Assembly: GCA_964521255.1 (NCBI GenBank)
Contig: CAZFRM010000003.1
Coordinates: forward strand, 186,001 to 250,000
Source of the DNA: ZC4RG29 sp964521255
Lineage (GTDB): Bacteria; Bacteroidota; Bacteroidia; Cytophagales; Cyclobacteriaceae
Direction: 5' to 3'
DNA: 64,000 bases
Shown here: positions 1-8,149 of the stretch, piece by piece
How the letters are laid out: every line of letters starts with the position of its first letter
Numbering within the stretch: the first letter of the stretch is position 1
Notes under the pieces: model-generated
Seen by the model: only the letters and a program-made list of their open reading frames with translations
Databases searched by the model: none
Told to the model about the DNA's origin: nothing
Translations under genes and position numbers: made by a program

Positions 1-91
1 AATCTTCTTCTTCCAATGATTCCCTCAACTTAAAAAAAGCCTTCTCAAAATTCTGAAATCGTTGTTTCCACCTTATGTCTTTTGAGTCCAT
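1..91 (-). CDS. Nucleotidyltransferase substrate-binding (HI0074/HEPN) protein, 5' part only
   Basis: Thirty codons on the minus strand start at an ATG at 89-91 and run off the left edge of the window. The beginning (MDSKDIRWKQRFQNFEKAF) matches what I remember of the start of HI0074-family proteins. These four-helix HEPN proteins pair with a small MNT nucleotidyltransferase in a two-gene toxin-antitoxin-like module. The partner gene would lie downstream, outside the window. Only the first helix is visible, so no catalytic motif can be checked; the call rests on the DIRWKQRFxNFEKA pattern alone. Confidence 0.6.
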   Translation of the reverse strand, partial: MDSKDIRWKQRFQNFEKAFFKLRESLEEED

Positions 92-128
92 AATTTATAT
101 CATCCACAATTTATTCTTTTTTCTCAGT

Positions 129-1040
129 CTATTCAACCAGCTTCGTCTTCCACCGCTCATGCATCCACACCCACTGGTCTGGATATTTTCTTATCCATCC
201 TTCAATCATGGATGTTAACACCTGTGTATTAAAGACCATGTCGTCTTCTTCATTTTCCGTTATGCGCATGGGCACCTCAGGAAGAATGTACATATGCTGA
301 AGTCCGTCTTCACCTAAATGAACATAAGTAGGTACAACAGCCGCTCCTGTTTTCATGGCCATCATCGTTGCACCTACCGGAGTGGCTGCTGGCATACCGA
401 AGAAATTGACAAATACAGTTTTTACTTTTGTGTCCTGGTCGATCAACAATGCCAACGAGCCACCTGACTTCAGTACTTTTATCATTCTGAAGGTTTCTTT
501 TCCACGTTCTATGGCGATGGCGCCGTGCTGGTTGCGATATTTCCAAAGCAACTCATTGAGCTGTTTATCTTTTAACGGTGTACCAATGATATTCGGATTC
601 AACCCCCGAAGCGCCATATTCGTCACCTGTAAATCAAACGCTCCCATGTGGCAGGTTAAAAAGATGACTCCTTTTCCTTTTCGGTTTGCTGTTTCAAAAT
701 TTTCATACCCATGCGTCACCAATATCTTTTCCAGTTGTTCAAGGGTTTTAATTTTCGATGACCTCAAAATTTCTCCACCGTTCTTCCCCAGCATCCTGAA
801 AACATTTTTTGAAAGTTTTCTTATCTCTTGTGGGGACTTTTCGGGAAAGGCCATCGTCAGATGCCTTTGCACTTTGCCCCGTACCTTAGCAGCAAAAAAA
901 TAATAAACCTTTCCTAACCAACCGCAGAAGCTCAGCCATAGTTGCCGGGGTGGGAGGTTAGAGAGTACGATCATGGATTTCACTAACCAGACTATCAGTC
1001 GGTATTTTATCCCTTTCCTGATCTTTTTTATTTCAGACAT
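129..1040 (-). CDS. Lysophospholipid acyltransferase family protein (LpxL/HtrB-like)
   Basis: This 303-residue protein has the H-x4-D acyltransferase motif (HMGAFD, about residues 131-136). A hydrophobic N-terminal segment (about 15-50) would anchor it in the inner membrane. In the LpxL/HtrB family these enzymes add a secondary acyl chain to lipid A. Further conserved blocks follow (GxPLK; IDQDTK...VNFFG with a PAATP stretch). I chose the ATG at 1040. A longer frame reaching 1127 would overlap the divergent gene at 1101 and adds an unrelated leader. The gap to that gene (1041-1100) must hold both promoters. The exact lipid substrate is inferred. Confidence 0.8.
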   Translation of the reverse strand: MSEIKKIRKGIKYRLIVWLVKSMIVLSNLPPRQLWLSFCGWLGKVYYFFAAKVRGKVQRHLTMAFPEKSPQEIRKLSKNVFRMLGKNGGEILRSSKIKTLEQLEKILVTHGYENFETANRKGKGVIFLTCHMGAFDLQVTNMALRGLNPNIIGTPLKDKQLNELLWKYRNQHGAIAIERGKETFRMIKVLKSGGSLALLIDQDTKVKTVFVNFFGMPAATPVGATMMAMKTGAAVVPTYVHLGEDGLQHMYILPEVPMRITENEEDDMVFNTQVLTSMIEGWIRKYPDQWVWMHERWKTKLVE

Positions 1041-1100
1041 GGACGCGAAGATAATAATAAGCCGGCCTTTGTTTAACTTAATAGAATAAATCCAGAACCC

Positions 1101-1598
1101 TTGAAAACACTTTTCATTGTCCGTCATGCCAAGTCAAGTTGGAATAATCCTATACTATCGGACTTCGAGCGTCCTTTAAATGACCGGGGCAGGAAGGATG
1201 CACCACGCATGGGCAAAAGATTGAAAGAAAAAGATATTGTCATTGATCTTATGATGACCAGTCCGGCGAAAAGAGCTACATCTACCTGTAAGAGAATAGC
1301 TGAAGCTTTATCTTACCCGGAGGAAAAAATCAGGTTAGATGAAAAACTGTATCACGCAACTGAAGATAAAATGCTTGACATTGTTCATAACATTAAAGAT
1401 CAGTATGATAACGTGATGATCTTTGGCCATAACCCCGGGCTTACTGATTTTGTTAACTCATTAACAAATGGCCACATTGCCAATATACCAACTTGCGGTA
1501 TTGTAGCCTGCAATTTTCCCGTCGACTCCTGGAAAGAGATAGATTGGGGTACTGGTGAAATACTATTTTATGATTATCCGAAGAGTAAGATAGATTAG
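1101..1598 (+). CDS. SixA-like histidine phosphatase
   Basis: This 165-residue protein belongs to the histidine phosphatase (phosphoglycerate mutase-like) superfamily. The catalytic RHAK motif is at residues 8-11, and the second histidine lies in FGHNPGLTD near residue 113. Size and the RHAKSSW start match SixA, which dephosphorylates phosphohistidine in phosphorelay proteins. The start is a TTG codon: the reading MKTLFIVRHAK starts exactly there and no ATG sits upstream in frame. It is divergent from the acyltransferase gene. The substrate is unknown; Bacteroidota members are usually annotated only as histidine phosphatases. Confidence 0.85.
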   Translation: MKTLFIVRHAKSSWNNPILSDFERPLNDRGRKDAPRMGKRLKEKDIVIDLMMTSPAKRATSTCKRIAEALSYPEEKIRLDEKLYHATEDKMLDIVHNIKDQYDNVMIFGHNPGLTDFVNSLTNGHIANIPTCGIVACNFPVDSWKEIDWGTGEILFYDYPKSKID

Positions 1599-1691
1599 AT
1601 CAGTTAACAATAACGGATCAGAGATCACAGTAAAAGTACCGATTGCTGGTCAACCCGTTTACAGTGCACATTACTTTAATCAGTTAATTTT

Positions 1692-2720
1692 TTACAAATT
1701 CAAGAGCTCTTTCGGGAAATCCCAAATACTTTTCTTCAGTATGCCAAACTCACGGAACCGGTACCCAACCAGTAAACGAAATGTGCTCGATGAACTGGAA
1801 ACCTGTACGTCTTCGAATCGTACAGCGCGAGACTGCATTACATAATTAATGCCTGCAAAAAAACGATCATTACTATATCCCAATCCTAAGCGTAATGAAG
1901 AAAAGACATTTATCCGGATATCATTTTTCTCTGATTCATCTTCCATTTTGTAATACGTCCAGTTATGCGCGGGTCCCAACATAAGGGCGCCACTTAAGAA
2001 GAAATTTTTATATACAACGTTGTAGGCATAACCCGGCGCTATACTAAATGTGGTATAACGCAATGCGTCAAAAGAAGAACCCAATCCAATCTGGTCACGA
2101 TAAACTACATCCACTACTGCTGAATCAGCATTAAGTTTGAAACTGTTTACTGTTCCTGTAAGGAGCCACGATCCGCCACTTTTCAATTGACGTTCAGAAA
2201 AATTGAATACTGACTTAACTGAAAATTTTTCATCATTGAAAATATATAAACCGGTAAGGCCAAAATTCTTTGTGGTAATATCCGAACGTTGTGGATAGGG
2301 TTTATCACTTGGGTAGTATGATCCGTCATCCGAATAAAATCCCTGGTACTTTTGATAATAGAGATCAGCGCCCCACTTTTTGCTAAGTGTATTAATTTGT
2401 AAGTCCCTTGCACTTGATTCACCGAAAATTGTCCGGTTCTTTTCATTTATGGGAATAGCAAAGGTGACTTCAAAAGATAAATCAAATACATAGGCGCCAA
2501 ATCCAACGGCGTAGGAATTGTTTGGTTTAAATACTACCGACTCATTGTCGTTTCTATTCGCTACCGTAAACCTCAAACTGCGTTGCTTCAGCACTGGCCA
2601 AAGAAAAAAGTGATCCGGATAAGAATGAATGTAATCATCCTTAAGTGAATCTACTTGCTCCTGGGAAAAAACGGCTGAAGTTGTTCCTGCGAACAAAAAA
2701 ATTAAACAGGCCCGTAACAT
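1692..2720 (-). CDS. DUF4421 domain outer-membrane protein
   Basis: This 342-residue protein has a signal peptide ending near SAVFSQ. The body is a series of aromatic, alternating hydrophobic/polar strands, as in a beta-barrel or surface beta-sheet protein. The early block YPDHFFLWPVLKQRSL and the frequent Tyr/Phe resemble the DUF4421 family of Bacteroidota, whose function is unknown. The C-terminal block (STFRLLVGYRFREFG) looks like a last membrane strand. It stands alone, converging with the phosphatase gene across a 93-bp gap. I infer an outer-membrane location; no enzymatic motif is visible. Confidence 0.7.
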   Translation of the reverse strand: MLRACLIFLFAGTTSAVFSQEQVDSLKDDYIHSYPDHFFLWPVLKQRSLRFTVANRNDNESVVFKPNNSYAVGFGAYVFDLSFEVTFAIPINEKNRTIFGESSARDLQINTLSKKWGADLYYQKYQGFYSDDGSYYPSDKPYPQRSDITTKNFGLTGLYIFNDEKFSVKSVFNFSERQLKSGGSWLLTGTVNSFKLNADSAVVDVVYRDQIGLGSSFDALRYTTFSIAPGYAYNVVYKNFFLSGALMLGPAHNWTYYKMEDESEKNDIRINVFSSLRLGLGYSNDRFFAGINYVMQSRAVRFEDVQVSSSSSTFRLLVGYRFREFGILKKSIWDFPKELLNL

Positions 2721-2834
2721 TAAAAATTACTATTGTCCGACTAAACTCAAAAAAATATCCATGCTTTGATTTTCCTGATGATCATTTAACTCGCTTCTCC
2801 CTCTCTTACAATGAACTTGCTATTTCATGTTTCG

Positions 2835-2929
2835 GGCCTCACCCCATCCACATTTATGCAACTTGAAAGTTTGCAATGCCCCTCTCCGCGAAACGGGAGA
2901 GGGGAACTAAGCTTTCACTGACTCATGAG
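2835..2929. repeat. GGCCTCACC-family intergenic repeat, copy A
   Basis: It lies in the 358-bp gene-free stretch 2721-3078, which otherwise shows only the palindrome at 3033-3069. It starts with GGCCTCACCCCATCC, continues through GCAACTTGAAA, then a hairpin CCCCTCTCC/GGGAGAGGGG, and ends near ACTCATGAG. A close copy lies at 43950-44039 with the same order of blocks. The GGCCTCACC end and GAGAGGG hairpin recur at the edges of the two insertions inside leuS. It has no coding capacity, so it is probably a non-autonomous mobile repeat. Confidence 0.75.
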
Positions 2930-3032
2930 TATTCATGATCAACTTTTTAAATGTAAATTTATAATATACTCCTCCGGAGAGTCATAGATATCAAGAAAAT
3001 CAAAAGCTGAACAACAGCGTAGTTCCTATTAA

Positions 3033-3069
3033 CCCTTAACACCCGCCTGCCGGCAAAGGCAGGGTTAAC
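3033..3069. repeat. CCTGCC/GGCAGG palindrome, copy 1
   Basis: CCTGCC (3046-3051) and GGCAGG (3058-3063) form a hairpin, extended by flanking TTAAC and GTTAA arms. It sits just after the hslU stop codon (3079, minus strand), so it may also serve as a transcription end. Three more copies of the core are at 10133-10150, 40551-40572 and 57730-57747. Confidence 0.65.
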
Positions 3070-3078
3070 TCCTTCCAA

Positions 3079-4479
3079 CTAAAGAATGTATTCACTAAGG
3101 TCTTTATTCTTAACCAAGTCGCTTAACTTCTTTTTCACAAGTTCAGCGGTAATCAAAATTCTTGCATTATTATTGATTTTATCCGGCACGTCAAATAAAA
3201 ATTCGTTCAACAACTTGCTCATCACGGTGTGCAGTCTTCTGGCGCCGATGTTCTCTACCTCAGCATTGATGGTAAAGGCTGTTTGAGCAATCTCTTCGAT
3301 GGAATCCTCAGAAAACTCAACATTGACATCCTCAGCCCCAAAAAGCGCCATATACTGTTTTGTCAATGCATTTTTTGGCTCTGTAAGAATGCGGATGAAA
3401 TCTTCTTTGGTGAGGTTATCCAATTCAACCCGGATGGGGAAACGTCCCTGCAATTCAGGAATTAAATCAGAAGGTTTTGAAATGTGAAATGCGCCTGCCG
3501 CGATAAATAAAATGTGATCAGTCTTTATGATGCCGTGTTTTGTATTTACTGTACTCCCTTCAACAATTGGAAGCAAATCCCGCTGAACACCTTCACGACT
3601 CACATCAGGACCGCTACCACCTTTTTTTCCACCAGAAGCAATCTTATCAATTTCATCAATAAAAATAATTCCTGCCTCTTCCGCTTTTCGAATGGCTTCA
3701 TCTTTCACTTCATCCATGTCGATAAGCTTCGATGCTTCTTCTTCCAATAATATTCGACGCGCTTCTGCAACGGTAACTTTTCTCTTTTTGTTTTTCTTGG
3801 GCATCATGCCGTTCAGCATTTCCTGAAGATTCATCATGGACGCTTCATCTATCATTCCTGCACCCACCATGCCAATACCCGGATTGCCGGAGCCCTTAAC
3901 TTGTATATCAATTTTCCGCTCTTCCATTTGCCCGTCACGAATTTTTTCACGGAACAAATTTCTAGTGCGCTCATTTAATTCAGCATCGCTGTCAGGGGCA
4001 TTCGTAACATCAATTGCTGGTGAAAAACCAGGCGCCTTAGCGGTTTGCTGACGCAGTGGCGGAATTAAAGCATCAAGGATTATTTCCTCAACAGCAACGG
4101 CTGCCTTCTCTTTTACTTCGTCTTTCTTGCGGGCCTTAACAAGATTTACCGATTGATCAACCAGGTCGCGTACCATGCTCTCCACATCTCGGCCCACATA
4201 ACCCACCTCCGTAAATTTCGACGCTTCTACTTTAACAAAAGGAGCATCAGCAATGCGAGCCAATCGTCTTGCAATTTCAGTTTTACCAACTCCGGTGGCG
4301 CCAATCATCAAAATGTTATTCGGAACAATTTCAGATTGAATCTCCGAATTTACATTCATGCGGCGCCAGCGATTTCGCAAAGCAATAGCAACATTTCGTT
4401 TTGCTTCATATTGCCCGATAATGTATTTGTCAAGTTCTTCAACAATTTGCCGGGGCGTTAAATATTTGTTCTCCATCAT
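3079..4479 (-). CDS. hslU: HslU, ATPase subunit of the HslUV protease
   Basis: This 466-residue AAA+ unfoldase feeds substrates into the HslV peptidase. Visible features are the N-terminal TPRQIVEELDKYIIGQ block, Walker A GATGVGKT, the pore motif GYVGRDVE, Walker B IIFIDEIDKI, sensor-1 (LFIAAGAFH) and the C-terminal tail DLSEYIL. That tail inserts into HslV in the family, so a partner should exist. No hslV is present in this window. Tandem ATGs allow a start at 4479 or 4476. The start is 3 bp after the porQ stop, so it is probably the last gene of a lon-porQ-hslU operon. Confidence 0.95.
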   Translation of the reverse strand: MMENKYLTPRQIVEELDKYIIGQYEAKRNVAIALRNRWRRMNVNSEIQSEIVPNNILMIGATGVGKTEIARRLARIADAPFVKVEASKFTEVGYVGRDVESMVRDLVDQSVNLVKARKKDEVKEKAAVAVEEIILDALIPPLRQQTAKAPGFSPAIDVTNAPDSDAELNERTRNLFREKIRDGQMEERKIDIQVKGSGNPGIGMVGAGMIDEASMMNLQEMLNGMMPKKNKKRKVTVAEARRILLEEEASKLIDMDEVKDEAIRKAEEAGIIFIDEIDKIASGGKKGGSGPDVSREGVQRDLLPIVEGSTVNTKHGIIKTDHILFIAAGAFHISKPSDLIPELQGRFPIRVELDNLTKEDFIRILTEPKNALTKQYMALFGAEDVNVEFSEDSIEEIAQTAFTINAEVENIGARRLHTVMSKLLNEFLFDVPDKINNNARILITAELVKKKLSDLVKNKDLSEYIL

Positions 4480-4482
4480 AAC

Positions 4483-5487
4483 TTAATACCTTTTCAACAT
4501 CTTATTTAAATCTGCCGAAAGCGTAAGATTGTATGCTGCTGTTCCGACAACATAACTGCTTCGGCTAAAAACAAATTCAAATGATTTTATTCGTGTGCTA
4601 AAACCAAATGACAATCCTGATCCACCACCTGTATTTTCCAGCTTCAATTCCTTATGAAGAAGATAATTATATCCCACAAGAATATTCACATTACGGTGCA
4701 ACAGCAATTCCACACCAAAATTAAAGTGACGCAGCACCTTATCCAAAGTTTCAGGCTGTTCATTTCCACTTACAGGATCATCGTAAGCAATATCGGCTTT
4801 GGTAAGATTATAGGCTGTTATTGAAAATCGAAGCGGCATGTGCTCAGGTTTAAAGGTGGTTCCAACCTGTACATCAAGGGGAACAGATGAATCACTCGTG
4901 TCGGAGTATTCGGACAATACAAAACCGATATTTTTAATGACTAATCCAACGGTAAATTCCTGTTTGGGATGAATAAATACTCCGCCAAGATCGACCATTA
5001 ATGCGGTGGCACGATAACCTGCCAGCGATGAAAAAACACTTTTAAGACTACCACCAAACCGAAAATGATTTACCTGGTGACTTTTGCTGATCACGATAGC
5101 CGTTTCACCTGATTTAAAATCACCGATCTCCATTCCTGTCTGATCATACGATTTAATGGTACCATAACTCATGTGCTTCACACCAATTGACAGCATGCCG
5201 ACCTTCTTAAATTGAGGTGCGTATGAAAAAGTTGAATGCCCGATATCCGCTACATAAAATTGATATCCGGTGGATGCCCACCCTGATAACGTATCACTTA
5301 CTAAAGCAGGATTAGAATAAAAGAAATTGAGATCACGATCTGGCAAGGAAACATTCACACCACCAAGGCCTGCCAGTCTTGCATTGCCGGGTACATTAAG
5401 AAATTCGAATGAATGTTTACCACCGATTTGTGCGAAAGTTGCCGACGAAAAAAAACAACCGATGTACAGGAAATATTTTTGAATCAC
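4483..5487 (-). CDS. porQ: Type IX secretion system protein PorQ
   Basis: This 334-residue protein starts with a GTG codon, and its signal peptide ends near SATFAQ. The mature start (GGKHSFEFLNVPGNARLAGLGGVNVS) is characteristic of PorQ, an outer-membrane beta-barrel protein related to PorV/FadL. In Porphyromonas PorQ takes part in attaching type IX cargo to the surface. The rest of the protein alternates barrel strands and turns, ending in an aromatic-rich strand. It lies between lon (30-bp gap) and hslU (3-bp gap), so it is probably co-transcribed with these protease genes. The C25 peptidase with a sorting domain at the window end is a plausible client. Confidence 0.88.
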   Translation of the reverse strand: MIQKYFLYIGCFFSSATFAQIGGKHSFEFLNVPGNARLAGLGGVNVSLPDRDLNFFYSNPALVSDTLSGWASTGYQFYVADIGHSTFSYAPQFKKVGMLSIGVKHMSYGTIKSYDQTGMEIGDFKSGETAIVISKSHQVNHFRFGGSLKSVFSSLAGYRATALMVDLGGVFIHPKQEFTVGLVIKNIGFVLSEYSDTSDSSVPLDVQVGTTFKPEHMPLRFSITAYNLTKADIAYDDPVSGNEQPETLDKVLRHFNFGVELLLHRNVNILVGYNYLLHKELKLENTGGGSGLSFGFSTRIKSFEFVFSRSSYVVGTAAYNLTLSADLNKMLKRY

Positions 5488-5517
5488 CGTTTAAAAATTT
5501 GTTCCTGTAAGCATCAA

Positions 5518-7992
5518 TCAATTATTGAAAACGCTGGTCAATCGTTTTTCTTCGTTGAATGTGAATTTAACCGGGTTCTTTACTTTCTCTTTCAACAGAG
5601 CAACTTTAAGAACTTCTTCTACTGAATCCACATAATGAAAAGTAAGTCCTTTGATATAATGCGGTTCAATCTCATCGATGTCGCGCTTATTCTTTACACT
5701 AAGGATAAGCTCTTTGATACCACTTCGTTTAGCGGCTAAAATTTTTTCTTTGACTCCTCCTACCGGTAAGACTTTACCACGAAGCGTTATTTCGCCGGTC
5801 ATTGCTGCTTTGGCTTTTACTTTTCGTTGTGTAAAAATAGAAGCTAATGAAGTGTACATTGTTATACCAGCAGAAGGGCCATCCTTTGGTACAGCTCCGG
5901 CGGGTACGTGAATATGAAGATCATATTGCTGAAAGATCCGCGGGTCAATGCCCAACGAATCAGCATTGGATTTAAGGTGAGACAAAGCTGCTACAGCTGA
6001 CTCCTTCATTACTTCTCCTAACTGACCCGATATTGTAAGTACGCCTTTACCTTTGCTCAGACTTGACTCTACAAATAATATTTCACCACCCACCTGTGTC
6101 CAAGCCAACCCCGTAACAACACCTGCCGTTTCATTACCTTGATATAACTCTTCATCAAATATCTCGGCACCTAAAACCTTCCGCATCATTTCTTCCGAAA
6201 TAATTTTTTCGTATTCCTCTTCCATTGCCACTGACTTCGCTACATGCCGTACAATGCTACCGATTCTGCGCTCAAGATTTCTTACGCCTGATTCGCGTGT
6301 ATAACTATCAATAACCTTGGCTATTATTTTACGGGTGAACTTCACATGAGAAGACTTGAGCCCATGCTCTTTTAATTGTTTAGGAATGAGATGGCGAATA
6401 GCAATCTCTATCTTTTCTTCCTGTGTGTACCCGGTTACCTCAATGATCTCCATACGATCGCGCAAAGCAGGATGAATTGTATCCAATGCATTGGCGGTTG
6501 CAATAAATAAAACTTTTGAAAGGTCATATTCAACCTCAAGAAAATTGTCGCCAAAGGAATTGTTTTGCTCCGGGTCTAATACTTCAAGCAATGCCGAAGA
6601 TGGATCGCCGCGAAAGTCGGATTTCACTTTGTCAATCTCATCGAGAATAAAAACGGGATTTGACGTTTGTGATTTCTTTATGTTAAGCAATACTTTTCCA
6701 GGCATGGCACCAACATAAGTTTTTCTGTGACCGCGTATCTCTGCTTCATCATGAACACCGCCAAGCGACATGCGCGCATATTTTCTGTTCAATGCCTTGG
6801 CAATCGATTTACCCAACGAAGTTTTACCAACACCCGGAGGACCATAAAGACAAAGGATCGGTCCCTTCATATCTTGCTTCAGTTTTAGAACAGCGAGATA
6901 TTCAAGAATTCTATTCTTCACTTTCTCCAACCCAAAATGATCCTGGTCAAGAATTTTTTTAGCACGATTCAGATCAAAATTATCTTCAGAGTACTCGCCC
7001 CATGGAAGATCGAGCATAAACTCAACGTAATTCATTGCAACAGGATATTCTGCAGCGGCAGGGTTGATGCGAAGTAGCTTATCCAGTTCTTTATTAAAAT
7101 GCTGGGCCACTGGCTTTGTCCATTTTTTAGTTTCACCCCGCTTACGCAGATTTTCAACTTCTTTGTCGGGTCCGTCAAAACCTAATTCATCCTGCAGCAC
7201 TTTTATCTGCTGACGCAAAAAGTAATCGCGTTGCTGTTGATCAATATCGGTATGTACTTTCTTTTGGATCTCTTGCTTTATCTCCAGCATCTGAATCTCG
7301 CGTGCCATGTATTGCAACAAAAGCGTTCCGCGATCATCAAGATTTTGTGTTTCAAGAATTTTTTGTTTGTCGATCACATCCACATTCAGGTTTGAAGCCA
7401 GAAAGTGAATAAGGAAAGACATGCTCTGAATGTTATCCAATGCCACTTGTGCTTCCTGTGGAATCTCAGGGTTGAGCTTCAACATTTTTGAAGCAGCTTC
7501 CTTTAACGATTGAATGAGCGCTTTCGTTTCGCGACTATTAATATTTGCTGCGTGCTCGGTTAACAAATCAACACGCGCGGTGAGATACGGATCTTCCTGC
7601 ACTACCTCACGAATATAGAACCGGCTTTTGCCCTGGATAATGATCGTTGTGTTTCCATCCGGAAGAACGAGCATCTTAATGATTCGCGCTACCGTTCCGG
7701 TCTTATAAAGATCTTCTACCATAGGCTCTTCAGCCTGCGAATTTTTTTGCGCTACAACGCCAATAATTCGGTTGCCCTGGTACGCTTTCTTCACAAGTTT
7801 GATCGACTTTTGACGACCAACCGTTATCGGGATAACCACACCAGGAAATAAAACTGTATTCTTTATGGGAAGTATCGAAAGCTCTTCAGGAAGATCATCA
7901 GGCTTAAGGTCTGAATCTTGTTCCGGATTGATCATCTGGATCAAATCATCTGAATCATCCTGCACAAGTTGAATAGGAAGTGTGTTGAACAT
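5518..7992 (-). CDS. lon: Lon protease
   Basis: This is an ATP-dependent serine protease that degrades misfolded and regulatory proteins in the cytoplasm. The order is N-terminal substrate-binding domain (LPIKNTVLFPGVVIPI), coiled middle, AAA+ module with Walker A GPPGVGKT (about residue 385) and FILDEIDK, then the Lon protease domain. Catalytic Ser is in DGPSAG (about 705) and Lys in VGGVKEKILAA (about 748). The length of about 824 residues is normal for Bacteroidota. The ATG at 7992 begins MFNTLP; an in-frame GTG at 8007 would add five residues. It is first in the apparent operon with porQ and hslU. Confidence 0.95.
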   Translation of the reverse strand: MFNTLPIQLVQDDSDDLIQMINPEQDSDLKPDDLPEELSILPIKNTVLFPGVVIPITVGRQKSIKLVKKAYQGNRIIGVVAQKNSQAEEPMVEDLYKTGTVARIIKMLVLPDGNTTIIIQGKSRFYIREVVQEDPYLTARVDLLTEHAANINSRETKALIQSLKEAASKMLKLNPEIPQEAQVALDNIQSMSFLIHFLASNLNVDVIDKQKILETQNLDDRGTLLLQYMAREIQMLEIKQEIQKKVHTDIDQQQRDYFLRQQIKVLQDELGFDGPDKEVENLRKRGETKKWTKPVAQHFNKELDKLLRINPAAAEYPVAMNYVEFMLDLPWGEYSEDNFDLNRAKKILDQDHFGLEKVKNRILEYLAVLKLKQDMKGPILCLYGPPGVGKTSLGKSIAKALNRKYARMSLGGVHDEAEIRGHRKTYVGAMPGKVLLNIKKSQTSNPVFILDEIDKVKSDFRGDPSSALLEVLDPEQNNSFGDNFLEVEYDLSKVLFIATANALDTIHPALRDRMEIIEVTGYTQEEKIEIAIRHLIPKQLKEHGLKSSHVKFTRKIIAKVIDSYTRESGVRNLERRIGSIVRHVAKSVAMEEEYEKIISEEMMRKVLGAEIFDEELYQGNETAGVVTGLAWTQVGGEILFVESSLSKGKGVLTISGQLGEVMKESAVAALSHLKSNADSLGIDPRIFQQYDLHIHVPAGAVPKDGPSAGITMYTSLASIFTQRKVKAKAAMTGEITLRGKVLPVGGVKEKILAAKRSGIKELILSVKNKRDIDEIEPHYIKGLTFHYVDSVEEVLKVALLKEKVKNPVKFTFNEEKRLTSVFNN

Positions 7993-8149
7993 AAAGGGTT
8001 GCGCCACAATGGCACACTTTCAAATTTCTATTTTAAACAGTTAAATGGGCTTTTTCAATCGACAATAGTAATGCCAAGAGAGTTGTAAAAGAAGTAAATT
8101 TATACCAACTTTAATTTGAGTTGGCTGATTTTTTACCAAACACGGGAGT

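Noticed and set aside
1041..1127. Longer N-terminus for the acyltransferase
   Set aside because: It would overlap the divergent phosphatase gene, and the family starts near the ATG at 1040.
3836..4461. Antisense frames across hslU
   Set aside because: They are shadows of a strongly conserved gene.
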